Source: Bifidobacterium catenulatum DSM 16992 = JCM 1194 = LMG 11043 (GTDB lineage: Bacteria; Actinomycetota; Actinomycetes; Actinomycetales; Bifidobacteriaceae). Taken from it: a DNA stretch of 64,000 bases. This document shows positions 45,732 through 55,525 of this stretch, in pieces (position 1 is the stretch's first letter; each line of letters opens with the position of its first letter). The notes under the pieces are model-generated. The model was not told the origin of the DNA. It made no database searches and saw nothing but the letters and a program-made list of their open reading frames with translations. The position numbers were made by a program, and so were the translations under genes. The stretch covers positions 1,116,001-1,180,000 of the forward strand of contig NZ_AP012325.1 of the NCBI RefSeq assembly GCF_001025195.1, given 5' to 3'.

Positions 45732-46135
45732 CGCTGGCCCTCCTGTTCCTTGGTACGATATCCCACGACCACGGGCAACTGCCCGCCTTCCTCGAAGCAG
45801 GATCGTTTGCCGGTATGGCAAGCCGCTCCCACTTGGTCAACTTCAATAAGAATGGCATCCCCATCGCAATCCAGTGCGAAAGACTTCACATATTGGGCAT
45901 GTCCGGAAGTATCTCCCTTACGCCAGTACTCCTGCCTGGATCTCGACCAGAAAGTAACGCGACCAGTTGTCAAGGTACGGCGCACGGCTTCATCGTTCAT
46001 ATATCCGACCATCAGCACTTCTTTTGTGTCGAATTGCTGGATGACAGCTGCCACCAATCCTTTGTCGTCACGCTTGAGACGTTCTGCGATACGTGGATCG
46101 AGAGTAGTGCTGTTGTCGTATGCTTCGTTAGTCAT
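45728..46135 (-). CDS. hisI: Phosphoribosyl-AMP cyclohydrolase HisI
   Basis: Third histidine step, opening the purine ring of phosphoribosyl-AMP. The 135-aa product has [52 protein letters not shown] (split: [21 protein letters not shown] are the family motifs), [27 protein letters not shown] with the Zn-binding Cys residues, and ends [10 protein letters not shown]. No HisE domain is attached. Its stop overlaps trpE by 4 nt; hisF is 66 bp upstream. Confidence 0.96.
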   Translation of the reverse strand: MTNEAYDNSTTLDPRIAERLKRDDKGLVAAVIQQFDTKEVLMVGYMNDEAVRRTLTTGRVTFWSRSRQEYWRKGDTSGHAQYVKSFALDCDGDAILIEVDQVGAACHTGKRSCFEEGGQLPVVVGYRTKEQEGQR

Positions 46136-46201
46136 GATGATGGTATGATTCGTTTCTTCGATTATTGATTAATTTTCGCTTGCTTTTGCTATTTCCGGCT
46201 T

Positions 46202-46972
46202 TCAACGTACGGTGTAGCCGGCGGCTTTGATCGCGTCCTTGACTTCACCGATCGTAACTTTGCCGTAGTGGAAGATTGACGCGGCAAGCACGGCATCCGC
46301 ACCGGCTTCGATTGCCGGAGGAAAATCAGAAGCCTTTCCAGCACCGCCGGAAGCAATGATCGGAATCTTCACTTCCTTACGCACAGCTTTGATCATTTCA
46401 AGGTCGAAACCCTGCTGGGTGCCGTCTGCATCCATGGAATTCAGCAGAATCTCTCCCGCGCCCAGCTCCTGGGCACGCTTGACCCACCAAATGGCATCAA
46501 TGCCCGTGGACTTACGCCCTCCCATGGTAGTGACTTCGAAACCAGATTGGGTATGGCGCTCCCCCTGCTCACGACGCGCGTCAACGGACAATACGAGCAC
46601 CTGATTGCCGAAACGTTCCGCGACACGGCTGATCAGTGTCGGATCGTTGATGGCAGCAGTATTGACGCCTACCTTGTCGGCTCCGCAACGCAGCAGTGAA
46701 TCAACATCTTCAGGAGTACGCACACCTCCGCCGACAGTCAGAGGAATGAAAATCTGTTCGGCGGTTCGACTTACCACATCGACCATGGTCTGTCGATGCG
46801 AACTTGATGCGGTCACATCGAGGAAGGTCAGCTCGTCTGCGCCTTGGCGGTAGTATTCCGCGGCAAGCTCGACCGGATCGCCGGCATCGCGAAGATTTTC
46901 GAAATGCACGCCTTTGACTACTCTTCCCGCATCAACATCAAGACATGGAATGACTCGGACTGCCAGTGACAT
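46202..46972 (-). CDS. hisF: Imidazole glycerol phosphate synthase subunit HisF
   Basis: Cyclase subunit that, with HisH, forms imidazole glycerol phosphate and AICAR, the latter entering purine synthesis through PurH. The 256-aa TIM barrel begins [35 protein letters not shown] (catalytic Asp in PCLDVD), has [51 protein letters not shown] (second Asp) and [20 protein letters not shown] precedes the ATG. hisH and hisA are not nearby. Confidence 0.96.
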   Translation of the reverse strand: MSLAVRVIPCLDVDAGRVVKGVHFENLRDAGDPVELAAEYYRQGADELTFLDVTASSSHRQTMVDVVSRTAEQIFIPLTVGGGVRTPEDVDSLLRCGADKVGVNTAAINDPTLISRVAERFGNQVLVLSVDARREQGERHTQSGFEVTTMGGRKSTGIDAIWWVKRAQELGAGEILLNSMDADGTQQGFDLEMIKAVRKEVKIPIIASGGAGKASDFPPAIEAGADAVLAASIFHYGKVTIGEVKDAIKAAGYTVR

Positions 46973-47089
46973 GCTGTTTTACTCCTTCGCGCATAGTGTC
47001 GTGCAACAAATGTAAGAGTAGCCGTTTTACGTTACGCATGTTTGCTGGAAGTCCGGGTAGCGGACAAAATCAGCTTCTTTCTTTGACAA

Positions 47090-48271
47090 CTAATCGCGTT
47101 CTTTGGCCGCAAGCTGACCGCATGCGCCATCGATGTCCTGCCCGCGCGTATCTCTCAACGTAGCGGTGATGCCAGCCTTATGAAGGATGTCAAGAAACTG
47201 TTGTTCATCCTCAGGCTTCGAAGCGGTCCATCTCGATCCTTCAATAGGATTAAGCGGAATCGGGTTGACGTGAGCCCAGTTATCGCCGTAATGATTCAGG
47301 CGCTTAGCGAGCAATTTGGCATGTTCGGCCTGATCGTTGATGCCACGCATCAGAGCATATTCGATGCTCACGCGGCGTTTCGAAGCCAGATAGTAGTCGT
47401 GTGCGGCGTCAAGCACCTGCGTGGTGTTGAAACGTTTGTTCATTGGAACAAGCTCATCTCGCAGTTCATCGTTCGGTGCATGCAGAGACACGGCCAGACG
47501 CACCGGAATGCCCTCAGCCATAAGTTTTTTAATACCAGGCACCACGCCGACCGTGGAGACGGTAATGTTACGTGCCGAAATACCGAAGCCCTCGGGCGGC
47601 ATGGCACTAATCTGACGAACAGCGCTCAATACCGACTTGTAGTTGCCCATGGGCTCTCCCATGCCCATGAATACAATGTTGCTTAGGCGTCCGGGCCCAC
47701 CCGCAACTTCTCCGTCACGCATGGCTTTCGCGGCCACACGGACCTGTTCCACAATCTCACCTGCCGACATGTTTCGAGTAAGACCCAGCTGGCCTGTAGC
47801 GCAGAACGGGCATCCCATGCCGCAACCGACCTGACTGGAGATGCACAACGTGGTACGTGTGGGATAGCGCATGAGCACGGACTCAATAAGCGAACCGTCG
47901 AACAAGCGCCACAACGTTTTGATAGTGGTGCCCTCATCAGCCACTTGACGAGTCACTTCGGTGATGAGCGTCGGGAAAAATATCTCCGCGGCCTCGACTC
48001 GTTTCGCTGCTGGGAAGTCGGAGAATTCCTCCGCGTTGACATCGAAATGCCCGTAATAATGGTTGGCAAGTTGCTTGACCCTGAATTTCGGAAGTCCAAG
48101 ATCCTTGGCTTTAGTGATACGCTCTTCCTCGGTCATATCCGCAAAATGCAGCGGCGGTTTGCCTCGGCGCGCATGATCTTTGGATAACACGTCTCGGAAA
48201 GCACCAGTGGTGCCCCCTGGAGTGATGCCGGTCTCTGGCAGATTCTTCATGGAATTCACAGAGTCGCTCAT
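47090..48271 (-). CDS. rlmN: Dual-specificity RNA methyltransferase RlmN
   Basis: Radical-SAM enzyme methylating C2 of A2503 in 23S rRNA (and A37 in some tRNAs). The 393-aa product has the [4Fe-4S] motif CGMGCPFCATG (about residue 150), GMGEPMGNY (SAM region) and the methyl-carrying Cys region near the end (GITATLRDTRGQDIDGACGQL). I start at MSDSVNSMKNLPETG (48271); the open frame runs another 122 codons upstream across cdsA and is not credible. The start overlaps no gene; cdsA ends 20 bp upstream. Confidence 0.95.
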   Translation of the reverse strand: MSDSVNSMKNLPETGITPGGTTGAFRDVLSKDHARRGKPPLHFADMTEEERITKAKDLGLPKFRVKQLANHYYGHFDVNAEEFSDFPAAKRVEAAEIFFPTLITEVTRQVADEGTTIKTLWRLFDGSLIESVLMRYPTRTTLCISSQVGCGMGCPFCATGQLGLTRNMSAGEIVEQVRVAAKAMRDGEVAGGPGRLSNIVFMGMGEPMGNYKSVLSAVRQISAMPPEGFGISARNITVSTVGVVPGIKKLMAEGIPVRLAVSLHAPNDELRDELVPMNKRFNTTQVLDAAHDYYLASKRRVSIEYALMRGINDQAEHAKLLAKRLNHYGDNWAHVNPIPLNPIEGSRWTASKPEDEQQFLDILHKAGITATLRDTRGQDIDGACGQLAAKERD

Positions 48272-48291
48272 TTGCTTTTCTTTGACCCTTC

Positions 48292-49281
48292 CTACATTCC
48301 AGTCGCCCACAACAGCACGCACACGAATGGTGCGCACAGCAGAATGGAATCCACTCGATCTATCACGCCGCCATGTCCCTTGAGCAGATGGCCCATATCC
48401 TTGATACCGATATCTCGCTTCAGCATGGATGCACACAAGTCGCCAAACGTTCCGGCAACGCCGATCATGAAACCTGCCACGACGGGCACCCACCAACGAG
48501 AAGCCCACACGGCTGGCTCGTATGTGCAGAACATCACTACGAAGGAACCAACCATGGAGAACAGGATGGACCCGGCGAGTCCTTCCCACGATTTCTTCGG
48601 CGAAATACGCGGGCTCAGCTTGTGCTTGCCCAGCCATGCTCCAGCGAACAAGCCGCCAGTATCGCTCAATGCGGGCATGAACACCATCATGATAGCGTGA
48701 GCAACGGGATGTTCATTGAATGTCAGTGGCATGATGATGCAAGATGCCAGAAGAGGAATATACAACACGGTGAACATAGAAACCGCAACATGGCTCAAAC
48801 GGCTATGGCTTACCTCTCCACGCTCATGGTTGAACGACGATTCGAGTCTCGCTCCGGCATCGGTATGAGAAAGTTTGTCGGCAACCGCCAGGGAGATGCG
48901 GCTGCCGAACGTCACCTTGGCACTGGCTGCGATCGCGACAATCACCAGAGACGCCAGTACGCATACCGTCATGGCGACGATATGACGTTCGCTGTAATAG
49001 GTGGACAACAGCGTCGCCGCCGAACACACCCACAGCACCACCACAGGAATATGCAATCCCACAGTGGCGAAATCGACGCGCAGCTCCCACAAGGCAAGCA
49101 CCATGAAAAGCACGACCAGATAGACGAACAAGTCGATGCTGATCAGCAGGCATGCCAAAATGAGGATGACGAGGACCGCTCCCGTGGCGATGGCCTGAGG
49201 CATGTTACGGCCCGTCTTCTTGTTGATGGCGTTGATGGCCTCTTCGGCTTCCTTTTCGTGCTGTTCCTGATGTTCCATCAT
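48292..49281 (-). CDS. cdsA: Phosphatidate cytidylyltransferase CdsA
   Basis: Makes CDP-diacylglycerol, the shared precursor for the PgsA and PIP synthase reactions encoded elsewhere in this window. The 329-aa protein has a polar N-terminus (EHQEQHEKEAEEAINAINKKTGR), about eight membrane helices, and the CDS signature SPKKSWEG and GDLCASMLKRDIGIKDMGHLLKGHGGVIDRVDSIL (split: GDLCASMLKRD and HGGVIDRVDS). GGGGAGC precedes the ATG. Order frr-cdsA-rlmN after pyrH is the usual actinobacterial one. Confidence 0.96.
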   Translation of the reverse strand: MMEHQEQHEKEAEEAINAINKKTGRNMPQAIATGAVLVILILACLLISIDLFVYLVVLFMVLALWELRVDFATVGLHIPVVVLWVCSAATLLSTYYSERHIVAMTVCVLASLVIVAIAASAKVTFGSRISLAVADKLSHTDAGARLESSFNHERGEVSHSRLSHVAVSMFTVLYIPLLASCIIMPLTFNEHPVAHAIMMVFMPALSDTGGLFAGAWLGKHKLSPRISPKKSWEGLAGSILFSMVGSFVVMFCTYEPAVWASRWWVPVVAGFMIGVAGTFGDLCASMLKRDIGIKDMGHLLKGHGGVIDRVDSILLCAPFVCVLLWATGM

Positions 49282-49328
49282 GCTCCCCTGTCTAGCTGTG
49301 CGTCGATTCTTTTTCAGGAGTGGAAGTC

Positions 49329-49883
49329 TCAGACCTCCATAATCTCCTTTTGCTTGGCTTCAAGCAAGGTGTCGAGCTCGTCAGTGGTCTGCTTGGTGAC
49401 CTTGTCGAGCTCCTTGAGCAGACGATCGCCATCGTCCTCGCCCATTTCACCATCCTTGATGGCCTTGTCGAGGGATTCCTTGGCCTTGCGACGAATATTA
49501 CGCACAGCGACCTTGCCGTCTTCCGCCTTGCCCTTGGCAAGCTTGACGTATTCCTTGCGGCGCTCTTCAGTCAGTTCCGGCATGGTCAGGCGAATGACGT
49601 TGCCGTCACGACGTGGGCTTGCGCCCAGATCGGAATCGCGCAGCGCCTTCTCGACGGCGTTGGCCTGAGATGCGTCAAACGGCGTGACGGACAGGGTTCG
49701 CGGTTCCGGCACGCCGATGGTGGCGACGGCCTTCAGTGGGGTCGGAGCGCCGTAGTAATCGACGGTGATGCCGTTGAGCAACGCCGGATTAGCGCGACCG
49801 GTTCGAATGCCGGAGAAATTCTCTTTGGTGGATTCCACGGACTTGGCCATCTGCGCCTTGGCCTGTTCGACGATAGTTGCCAT
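49329..49883 (-). CDS. frr: Ribosome recycling factor
   Basis: With EF-G splits the post-termination ribosome. The 184-aa protein shows VESTKENFSGIRTGRANPALLNGITVDYYGAPTPL, a hallmark of RRF (RTGRANP), and the C-terminal helix with RNIRRKAKESL. Length is standard and the ATG follows AAGGAGTAAACAA. It is 53 bp after pyrH and probably in one operon with pyrH and cdsA. Confidence 0.97.
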   Translation of the reverse strand: MATIVEQAKAQMAKSVESTKENFSGIRTGRANPALLNGITVDYYGAPTPLKAVATIGVPEPRTLSVTPFDASQANAVEKALRDSDLGASPRRDGNVIRLTMPELTEERRKEYVKLAKGKAEDGKVAVRNIRRKAKESLDKAIKDGEMGEDDGDRLLKELDKVTKQTTDELDTLLEAKQKEIMEV

Positions 49884-49936
49884 TTGTTTACTCCTTGTTG
49901 TTGGTTTGTTTGATCGATATTCGACGTTGAATGTCG

Positions 49937-50686
49937 TTATTCAGCGAGTGTGGATTCCGCAGTGGAAACCATGGTTCCGATTTCCTTACCGAGAAGAGCG
50001 CGGGTCACATTACCGGCGCCTTCAAGTCCAAAAACGCGGATGCGCTGCTTGTTATCGCGAGCCATGGAAAGCGCGGAAGCATCCATGACGGCAAGATTGT
50101 CAACAAGCGCACGGTTATAGCTCAACGTGGCGAAACGCTTGGCGTTCTCGTCTTTGCGAGGATCAGCGGTATAGACGCCGTCCACGCCATTCTTGCCCAT
50201 CAGTACTTCATCGCAATGAATTTCCAAGGAACGTTGGATGGACACCGTGTCGGTGGAGAAATACGGCATGCCGGCGCCGGCGCCAAAAATTACGACGCGG
50301 CCCTTCTCCAGATGACGAATGGCCTTGAGTGGAATGTACGGCTCGGCTACCTGCCCCATAGTGATGGCAGTCTGCACACGCGTGGCCTGCCCTTCCTGTT
50401 CCAGGAAATCCTGCAACGCGAGACAATTCATCACAGTTCCCAGCATGCCCATATAGTCGCCGCGGGAGCGATCGATACCAGCCTGCTGAAGTTCCGCGCC
50501 ACGGAAGAAGTTGCCGCCACCGACAACGATGGCGATCTGAACGCCCTGCTGCACCGCAGGAACAATCTCTTCCGCGATACGGCGGATAACAGACGTGTCG
50601 ATGCCGACCTTGCCGCCACCAAACGCCTCTCCGGATAGTTTGAGCAGCACCCTGCGTGGATTATCACCAGTGTTTTCGCCAGTCAT
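49937..50686 (-). CDS. pyrH: Uridylate kinase
   Basis: UMP kinase of the amino-acid kinase fold, GTP-activated and UTP-inhibited in bacteria. The 249-aa product has [47 protein letters not shown] and [13 protein letters not shown] plus [15 protein letters not shown]. The ATG follows AAAGGC. A strong terminator (50785-50821) separates it from tsf, so pyrH-frr-cdsA needs its own promoter in the short space at about 50690-50785. Confidence 0.97.
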   Translation of the reverse strand: MTGENTGDNPRRVLLKLSGEAFGGGKVGIDTSVIRRIAEEIVPAVQQGVQIAIVVGGGNFFRGAELQQAGIDRSRGDYMGMLGTVMNCLALQDFLEQEGQATRVQTAITMGQVAEPYIPLKAIRHLEKGRVVIFGAGAGMPYFSTDTVSIQRSLEIHCDEVLMGKNGVDGVYTADPRKDENAKRFATLSYNRALVDNLAVMDASALSMARDNKQRIRVFGLEGAGNVTRALLGKEIGTMVSTAESTLAE

Positions 50687-50784
50687 GAAAAGCCTTTCTT
50701 GCCCGAGAACTCACGAAATTTACCGCTCTCAAGAGTATCGGCAAACACAGACACCGCAGCGTAGCGACACAGTCTTACAAAAAC

Positions 50785-50821
50785 AAAGGTGTCCATCACC
50801 TTATGGGTGATGGACACCTTT
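50785..50821 (-). terminator. Intrinsic terminator after tsf
   Basis: AAAGGTGTCCATCACC (50785-50800) pairs perfectly with GGTGATGGACACCTTT (50806-50821) around a 5-nt loop, with TTTGTTTTTG following on the minus strand. Confidence 0.93.
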
Positions 50822-50868
50822 ATGGAATCGCCGTGCGGCTAACGCATGGATTCACCTACAAAGCCAAT

Positions 50869-51720
50869 TCACTCGGCTTCGCCCTTGCCAACCTCGACAC
50901 GAGCGAAGGCCACGGCTGCGCCACCGACTTCCTTGAACAAGTCGCCGACGGTCTTGGACGGATCCTTGACGTAGGATTGCTCGAGCAGGACGTTCTCCTT
51001 GTAGAAGGCGTTGAGACGGCCTTCAACGATCTTCGGAACGATCTTCTCCGGCTTGCCTTCAGCCAGGGACTTCTCGGTAGCCACGCGACGCTCGGACTCG
51101 ACCACATCAGCCGGAACATCCTCGCGGGTCAGCCACTGGGCGCCCATCGCGGAAATCTGCAAAGCGGCTTCGTGAGCCACAGCGGCACCAGCCTCATCAG
51201 TGGCGATCATGGCCACGATGCTCGGCGGCATTTCAGCGGACTTCTTGTGGGCGTAGATCTCGACGTGCGGGCCTTCGACCTTAGCGAACTGACCGACCTT
51301 GACGTGCTCACCGAACAGAGCGGCCGCCTCTTCGACGGCTTCCTTCACGGTGGCTTCGCCGGAAGCGGCTGCCAGCACTTCGTCCACGGAAGCAGCTTCG
51401 GCCTTGACGGCATCCTCGAGAACGCTGTCAGCGAATTCCACGAACTTCGGGGTCTTGGCCACGAAGTCGGTCTCGGAATTCAGTTCGACGGCGTAACCGG
51501 TCTGACCATTGGCGGACTCCACGACCTTGGAGGCGATGGTGCCTTCCTGAGCCTTACGGCCTTCGCGCTTACCAGCGGCCTGAATGCCCTTGGCACGGAT
51601 GATCTCCTTGGCGCGAGCCACGTCACCCTCAGCCTCGGTCAGAGCCTTCTTAACATCCATCATGCCGGCGCCGGTTTCCTCGCGCACCTGCTTGATCAGA
51701 GCTGCAGTGATTGCTGCCAT
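50869..51720 (-). CDS. tsf: Elongation factor Ts
   Basis: Guanine-nucleotide exchange factor for EF-Tu. The 283-aa product begins MAAITAALIKQVREETGAGMMDVKKALTEAEGDVARAKEIIR (the UBA-like EF-Tu-binding domain with TGAGMMDVKKAL), followed by NSETDFVAKTPKF and the dimerisation and C-terminal domains. The ATG at 51718-51720 follows GGAGACAAATCA. It is second in the rpsB-tsf operon and is separated from rpsB by a 12-bp hairpin. Confidence 0.97.
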   Translation of the reverse strand: MAAITAALIKQVREETGAGMMDVKKALTEAEGDVARAKEIIRAKGIQAAGKREGRKAQEGTIASKVVESANGQTGYAVELNSETDFVAKTPKFVEFADSVLEDAVKAEAASVDEVLAAASGEATVKEAVEEAAALFGEHVKVGQFAKVEGPHVEIYAHKKSAEMPPSIVAMIATDEAGAAVAHEAALQISAMGAQWLTREDVPADVVESERRVATEKSLAEGKPEKIVPKIVEGRLNAFYKENVLLEQSYVKDPSKTVGDLFKEVGGAAVAFARVEVGKGEAE

Positions 51721-51754
51721 TGATTTGTCTCCTCTGGAAAATAATGATGCCCTA

Positions 51755-51785
51755 TATGATGAGAGGCACAACACCTCTCATCATA
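51755..51785. repeat. Intercistronic hairpin between rpsB and tsf
   Basis: TATGATGAGAGG pairs perfectly with CCTCTCATCATA around CACAACA. On the minus strand no T-run follows, so it is more likely an RNA processing or stability element, or partial attenuator, setting the S2 to EF-Ts ratio. Confidence 0.65.
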
Positions 51786-51795
51786 GTGGATATTT

Positions 51796-52620
51796 TCACT
51801 CAGCCTTGGCTTCGCCTTCAGCTTCGGCCTCAGCCGGTGCGTCAGCGGCCGGAGCGCCCTCAGTGAGAAGCTCCTTCTCCCAAGCTGCCATCGGCTGCTC
51901 GGCTTCGCCTTCAGCCTTGGATGCCTTGCCGGAACGCTCCAGCAGACCCTCGGCCACTGCGTCAGCCATGAGGCTGGTCAGCAGTTCAATGCCACGGATG
52001 GCGTCATCGTTGGCTGCGATCGGGTACTCGACGGACTCCGGATCAGCATTGGTGTCGACGATGGCGACAACCGGAATACCCAGCTTGTGAGCTTCCTCGA
52101 CAGCCAGGGCTTCCTTGTTGACGTCAACCACGAACATGGCGGACGGAGTACGGTTCATGTTACGGATACCGCCCAGCTGCTTGGCCAGCTTGTCCTTCTC
52201 ACGCTCGAGAAGGAGCAGTTCCTTCTTGGTCAGGCCGGAGCCGCGAACGTCGGTGAAGTCCATCTCTTCGAGTTCCTTGAGACGGGAGACGCGCTTGGAC
52301 ACGGTCTGGAAATTGGTCAACATACCGCCGAGCCAACGCTCGGAAACATACGGCATGTTAACACGGGTAGCCTGATTGGAAACGGCTTCCTGAGCCTGCT
52401 TCTTGGTGCCGACGAACAGCACGGTGCCGTTATGGGCGACGGTAGCCTTGATGAAGTCATAGGCCTTATCGATCATGTCGAGCGACTTGAACAGGTTGAT
52501 GATGTGGATGCCGTTGCGCTGGGTGAGAATGAACTGCTTCATCTTCGGGTTCCAACGACGGGTCTGGTGGCCGAAGTGCAGGCCTGCCTTCAGCATATCG
52601 CTCATATTGATCTGAGCCAT
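51796..52620 (-). CDS. rpsB: 30S ribosomal protein S2
   Basis: Small-subunit ribosomal protein needed for S1-type function and late 30S assembly. The product (274 aa) begins [30 protein letters not shown] and has [39 protein letters not shown] and ALFVVDV-like [13 protein letters not shown], with an Ala/Glu-rich C-terminal tail. The ATG at 52618-52620 follows AGAGGTAG. The frame is open 88 codons upstream, but that part has no S2 character. First gene of rpsB-tsf. Confidence 0.97.
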   Translation of the reverse strand: MAQINMSDMLKAGLHFGHQTRRWNPKMKQFILTQRNGIHIINLFKSLDMIDKAYDFIKATVAHNGTVLFVGTKKQAQEAVSNQATRVNMPYVSERWLGGMLTNFQTVSKRVSRLKELEEMDFTDVRGSGLTKKELLLLEREKDKLAKQLGGIRNMNRTPSAMFVVDVNKEALAVEEAHKLGIPVVAIVDTNADPESVEYPIAANDDAIRGIELLTSLMADAVAEGLLERSGKASKAEGEAEQPMAAWEKELLTEGAPAADAPAEAEAEGEAKAE

Positions 52621-52736
52621 GGTATTACTACCTCTTTCTTGTCGGTTCCTTGCCTGGCCATGCGTTCCTGCGTGCAACCAGAGCCTTACGGCGCCGGCCG
52701 ACCGACACAGGTCGTCGCGAACATGACGCGAATTGG

Positions 52737-52807
52737 TTGTATGCCGGTTGACAATATTGGGTGGCTTGGAACTTTCACGACACAGTTCCTTACCGGATGG
52801 CATACAA
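52737..52807. repeat. Nested inverted repeat upstream of rpsB
   Basis: TTGTATGCC (52737-52745) is the inverse of GGCATACAA (52799-52807), and inside them GGAACT (52768-52773) pairs with AGTTCC (52784-52789). The element is about 120 nt before the rpsB start. It could fold as an mRNA leader for S2 autoregulation or be a promoter-region operator; no known motif was matched. Confidence 0.45.
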
Positions 52808-52822
52808 GGCACAAAATACCAC

Positions 52823-52854
52823 GGGGTCACGTCTTTTTGCAAAAACGTGACCCC
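52823..52854. terminator. Hairpin downstream of def
   Basis: GGGGTCACGT pairs with ACGTGACCCC around a self-complementary TTTTTGCAAAAA. It is positioned to end the def transcript on the minus strand, although no T-run follows the stem. Confidence 0.6.
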
Positions 52855-52884
52855 AGATCGGCATATTAAACGAAACGGCAGCAA

Positions 52885-53370
52885 TTACTTGCGGTGATTG
52901 CGCATGTAGCGCATCGCCTCACGACGTTCCTCTTTCTCCAAACGATCGAGATAGACATGGCCATCCAGATGGTCGGTTTCATGCTGCAGCATGCGGCCCA
53001 TAATGCCATGTCCTTCCAGCACGACCGTCTTACCGTCCAAATCGATGCCACGCACACGAGCATAATCGGCACGACGAGTCTTGTACCACAATCCAGGCAC
53101 GGACAGGCACCCCTCATCCCCGTACTGTTCGCCGCTGGTTTCTTCAAGGACAGGGTTGAGCACGTATCCGATCTTGCCGTCGATGTTGTAGGAGAACGCT
53201 CTCAAGCCCACGCCAATCTGGTTGGCCGACAGACCGGCACGTCCCGGATCGTCAACGGTATCAAGCAGATCCTGCACCAGGTGACGCACAGCCGGCGTAA
53301 TCTCCTTGATGGGGTCGCAGGGAGTGCGCAGCACCGGATCAGGTACGACTCGAATCTCACGTATTGCCAA
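52885..53370 (-). CDS. def: Peptide deformylase
   Basis: Metallo-hydrolase removing the N-formyl group from nascent proteins. The 161-aa protein has the three motifs: [10 protein letters not shown] (motif I, Ser in place of the more usual Ala), DEGCLSVPG (motif II, metal Cys) and QHETDHLDG (motif III, HExxH-type with metal His residues). Start is a TTG at 53368-53370, [21 protein letters not shown], supported by GAGGAGA at good spacing and by being 2 bp after the upstream ligase gene. Confidence 0.95.
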   Translation of the reverse strand: MAIREIRVVPDPVLRTPCDPIKEITPAVRHLVQDLLDTVDDPGRAGLSANQIGVGLRAFSYNIDGKIGYVLNPVLEETSGEQYGDEGCLSVPGLWYKTRRADYARVRGIDLDGKTVVLEGHGIMGRMLQHETDHLDGHVYLDRLEKEERREAMRYMRNHRK

Positions 53371-53372
53371 AA

Positions 53373-55421
53373 CTATCTCTCCTCAATCATAGTTGTTTTC
53401 TCAGTTTCCGATGGGCCCACAGGCATCGACGACTCGCCGTCATTTTCTTCGGACTGCTTCTTGATTTTATCCTGCATGGTATCAAATGCCTGCCGAACCT
53501 TCGGGCTTACGGATTCGGATGCCTGCCGCATGGATTCGGATGCCTGCTTGACCGTTTCCGTAGTGCGGTCAAGGATCTGCACCGTCTTCGGCAATGGCCT
53601 GTTGGATGGTTTTGGAGCATACAACACGTTGTCGATGATGTTCTCATACCGTTTGAGCACTTTTGGTCTGACGACCTTCAGGCTCGCCGTCAGCGTGCCG
53701 TTTTCCTGGCTGAACTCCTCTTCGAGGATTTCGAACTTGCGTACGGATTCTGCGCGGGAAACGTTCGCGTTCGCTTTTTCAACATACTGCTGGATAAACG
53801 CTCGCACGGCATCGTTCCTTGCGATCTGCCCCATGGACATGTTGCTGTCAAGTCCCTGCTGCGCAAGCCAAGAACGGACCATCTCCTGATCAAGCTCGAT
53901 CAGGGCCCCGATGAATGGTTTGCCGTCGCCGACCACTACACCATGCGACACTATCGGGCAGGTGTTGATGATGTCTTCCATGGGCGCAGGACTGACGTTC
54001 TTGCCACCAGCAGTGATGATGATGTCTTTCTTGCGTCCCGTGATATACACAAAGCCATCATCGTCGATGGTTCCCAAATCGCCGGTCTTCAACCAGCCAT
54101 CAGCCATCTTGACGTCGGCCGTCAACTCTGGTTTCTTGTAATAGCCCAGGAACACATTAGGACCCATCACCTGCAGTTCCCCATCATCGTCGGTCCGCAC
54201 ACCCATACCGGGACCAGGCTTGCCTACCGAACCGACACGGTTGGCATTCTGCCAATTGACGATCATCGGCGCGGCAGTTTCCGTCATACCGTAGCCTTGG
54301 ATGAAGGTAATATCATCCATACCGTTGAAGAAATGGGCGAGATCGACGTTCAGGGGAGCTCCTCCGCAGGCTAGGTACCTCATGTTCGGCCCCAAAGCGG
54401 AGCGGATGGATTTACCCACGACAGACATGAAGAACGAATGTTCGGCGCGAGCCGCGATGGAATGACGTCCGATTTCCTGCTCGTCCTTTGACCATTGCAC
54501 AAAATGATCAAATGCTTTAGCGAACACCCTTCCCCGAATGCCAGCTCCGGCCTTCTGCGAAGCCGCGTTGTACACCTTTTCGAACACGCGGGGAACTCCC
54601 AGCAGATAGGTCGGTTTGAAGCTACGCAAATCGGCGAGCAGATGCTTGGCTCCCGGAAGATAGCCGACCACTCCTTGCCCGCCAATCGCAACATATTGGA
54701 TGTAACGGGCGAAACAGTGTGCCAACGGCAGGAACAGCATCAGACGATTCGGCTGATACAGCATTTCGTCGAGAATGATGTAGCCGTTCAACACGATATG
54801 CGTGAAGTTCCGGTGAGACAGCATGGCGCCTTTGGGCTTGCCTGTGGAGCCGGACGTATACACAATGGTGAGCATGTCATCGGCCTTGACTCTGGCGATC
54901 ACCTGATCAAGCGCGTCCTCGCTGACGCCCTCTCCGAAATCGGCAACGGCATCGAGACCATCCGCCTTGAAATTGAAAACATAACGTAAGCTGCTGTGAC
55001 CTTCGCGGATCTGCTCAAGCGTTTGCGTGTGCGCGGAATCGCCAGCGAAAGCGATAACCGGATTCACTTCTTCGACAATTGACTCGGCCTGCTTGGCGGA
55101 ATCGGTCTCGTATACAGGCACGCTTACCGCTCCAATCGCGGCGCAGGCAAAATCAACGACTCCCCATTCGTAGCAGGTAGGCGAATAGATAACCACCATA
55201 TTGCCGGTCTTGACCCCCAAGCCAAGAAGGCCTTTCGCGACCGCACGCACACGTTCGAGCATCTCCCCAGCCGTGACGTCATGCCAACGACGAGTCTCAT
55301 CGTCCTGCCATTGGGCGATGAGATCCTCGGGATCACGTTCAGCACGTCTGGAGAGCAATGCGAAAACGGTATCCTCATCCGTGGTGCTATACGCAGGTTC
55401 TGGTATAAATTCTCTCAACAT
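53373..55421 (-). CDS. Long-chain-fatty-acid--CoA ligase (AMP-forming)
   Basis: ANL-family enzyme activating a fatty acid to its CoA thioester via an acyl-adenylate. The 682-aa product has the AMP-binding P-loop [18 protein letters not shown] (about residue 190), [20 protein letters not shown] (about 350), [33 protein letters not shown] (hinge and A8 region, about 440-475). It belongs with FadD15/FAA-like ligases of actinobacteria. The C-terminal 50 residues form an amphipathic repeat-like helix ([19 protein letters not shown]). AGGGA precedes the ATG; def is coupled downstream. Chain-length preference cannot be read. Confidence 0.93.
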   Translation of the reverse strand: MLREFIPEPAYSTTDEDTVFALLSRRAERDPEDLIAQWQDDETRRWHDVTAGEMLERVRAVAKGLLGLGVKTGNMVVIYSPTCYEWGVVDFACAAIGAVSVPVYETDSAKQAESIVEEVNPVIAFAGDSAHTQTLEQIREGHSSLRYVFNFKADGLDAVADFGEGVSEDALDQVIARVKADDMLTIVYTSGSTGKPKGAMLSHRNFTHIVLNGYIILDEMLYQPNRLMLFLPLAHCFARYIQYVAIGGQGVVGYLPGAKHLLADLRSFKPTYLLGVPRVFEKVYNAASQKAGAGIRGRVFAKAFDHFVQWSKDEQEIGRHSIAARAEHSFFMSVVGKSIRSALGPNMRYLACGGAPLNVDLAHFFNGMDDITFIQGYGMTETAAPMIVNWQNANRVGSVGKPGPGMGVRTDDDGELQVMGPNVFLGYYKKPELTADVKMADGWLKTGDLGTIDDDGFVYITGRKKDIIITAGGKNVSPAPMEDIINTCPIVSHGVVVGDGKPFIGALIELDQEMVRSWLAQQGLDSNMSMGQIARNDAVRAFIQQYVEKANANVSRAESVRKFEILEEEFSQENGTLTASLKVVRPKVLKRYENIIDNVLYAPKPSNRPLPKTVQILDRTTETVKQASESMRQASESVSPKVRQAFDTMQDKIKKQSEENDGESSMPVGPSETEKTTMIEER

Positions 55422-55460
55422 GAATCCCTATAATAGTTGCAGTGCACTTAAGGCACGCTG

Positions 55461-55506
55461 AAAAACCCTTGAAAACGGCTGAATTCAGCCAATTCCAAGG
55501 GTTTTG
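55461..55506 (-). terminator. Terminator after the Rv3235-like gene
   Basis: AACCCTTG-AAA-CGGCTGAATT and its complement CAGCC-AATT-CCAAGGGTT form a long stem with internal mismatches; TTTTT follows on the minus strand. Confidence 0.8.
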
Positions 55507-55525
55507 AATAGTTAGCCGTTTTTCA

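Noticed and set aside
48373..49668. 431-codon plus-strand frame antisense to cdsA and frr
   Set aside because: His/Arg/Gln-rich low-quality product opposite two certain genes, no ribosome site.
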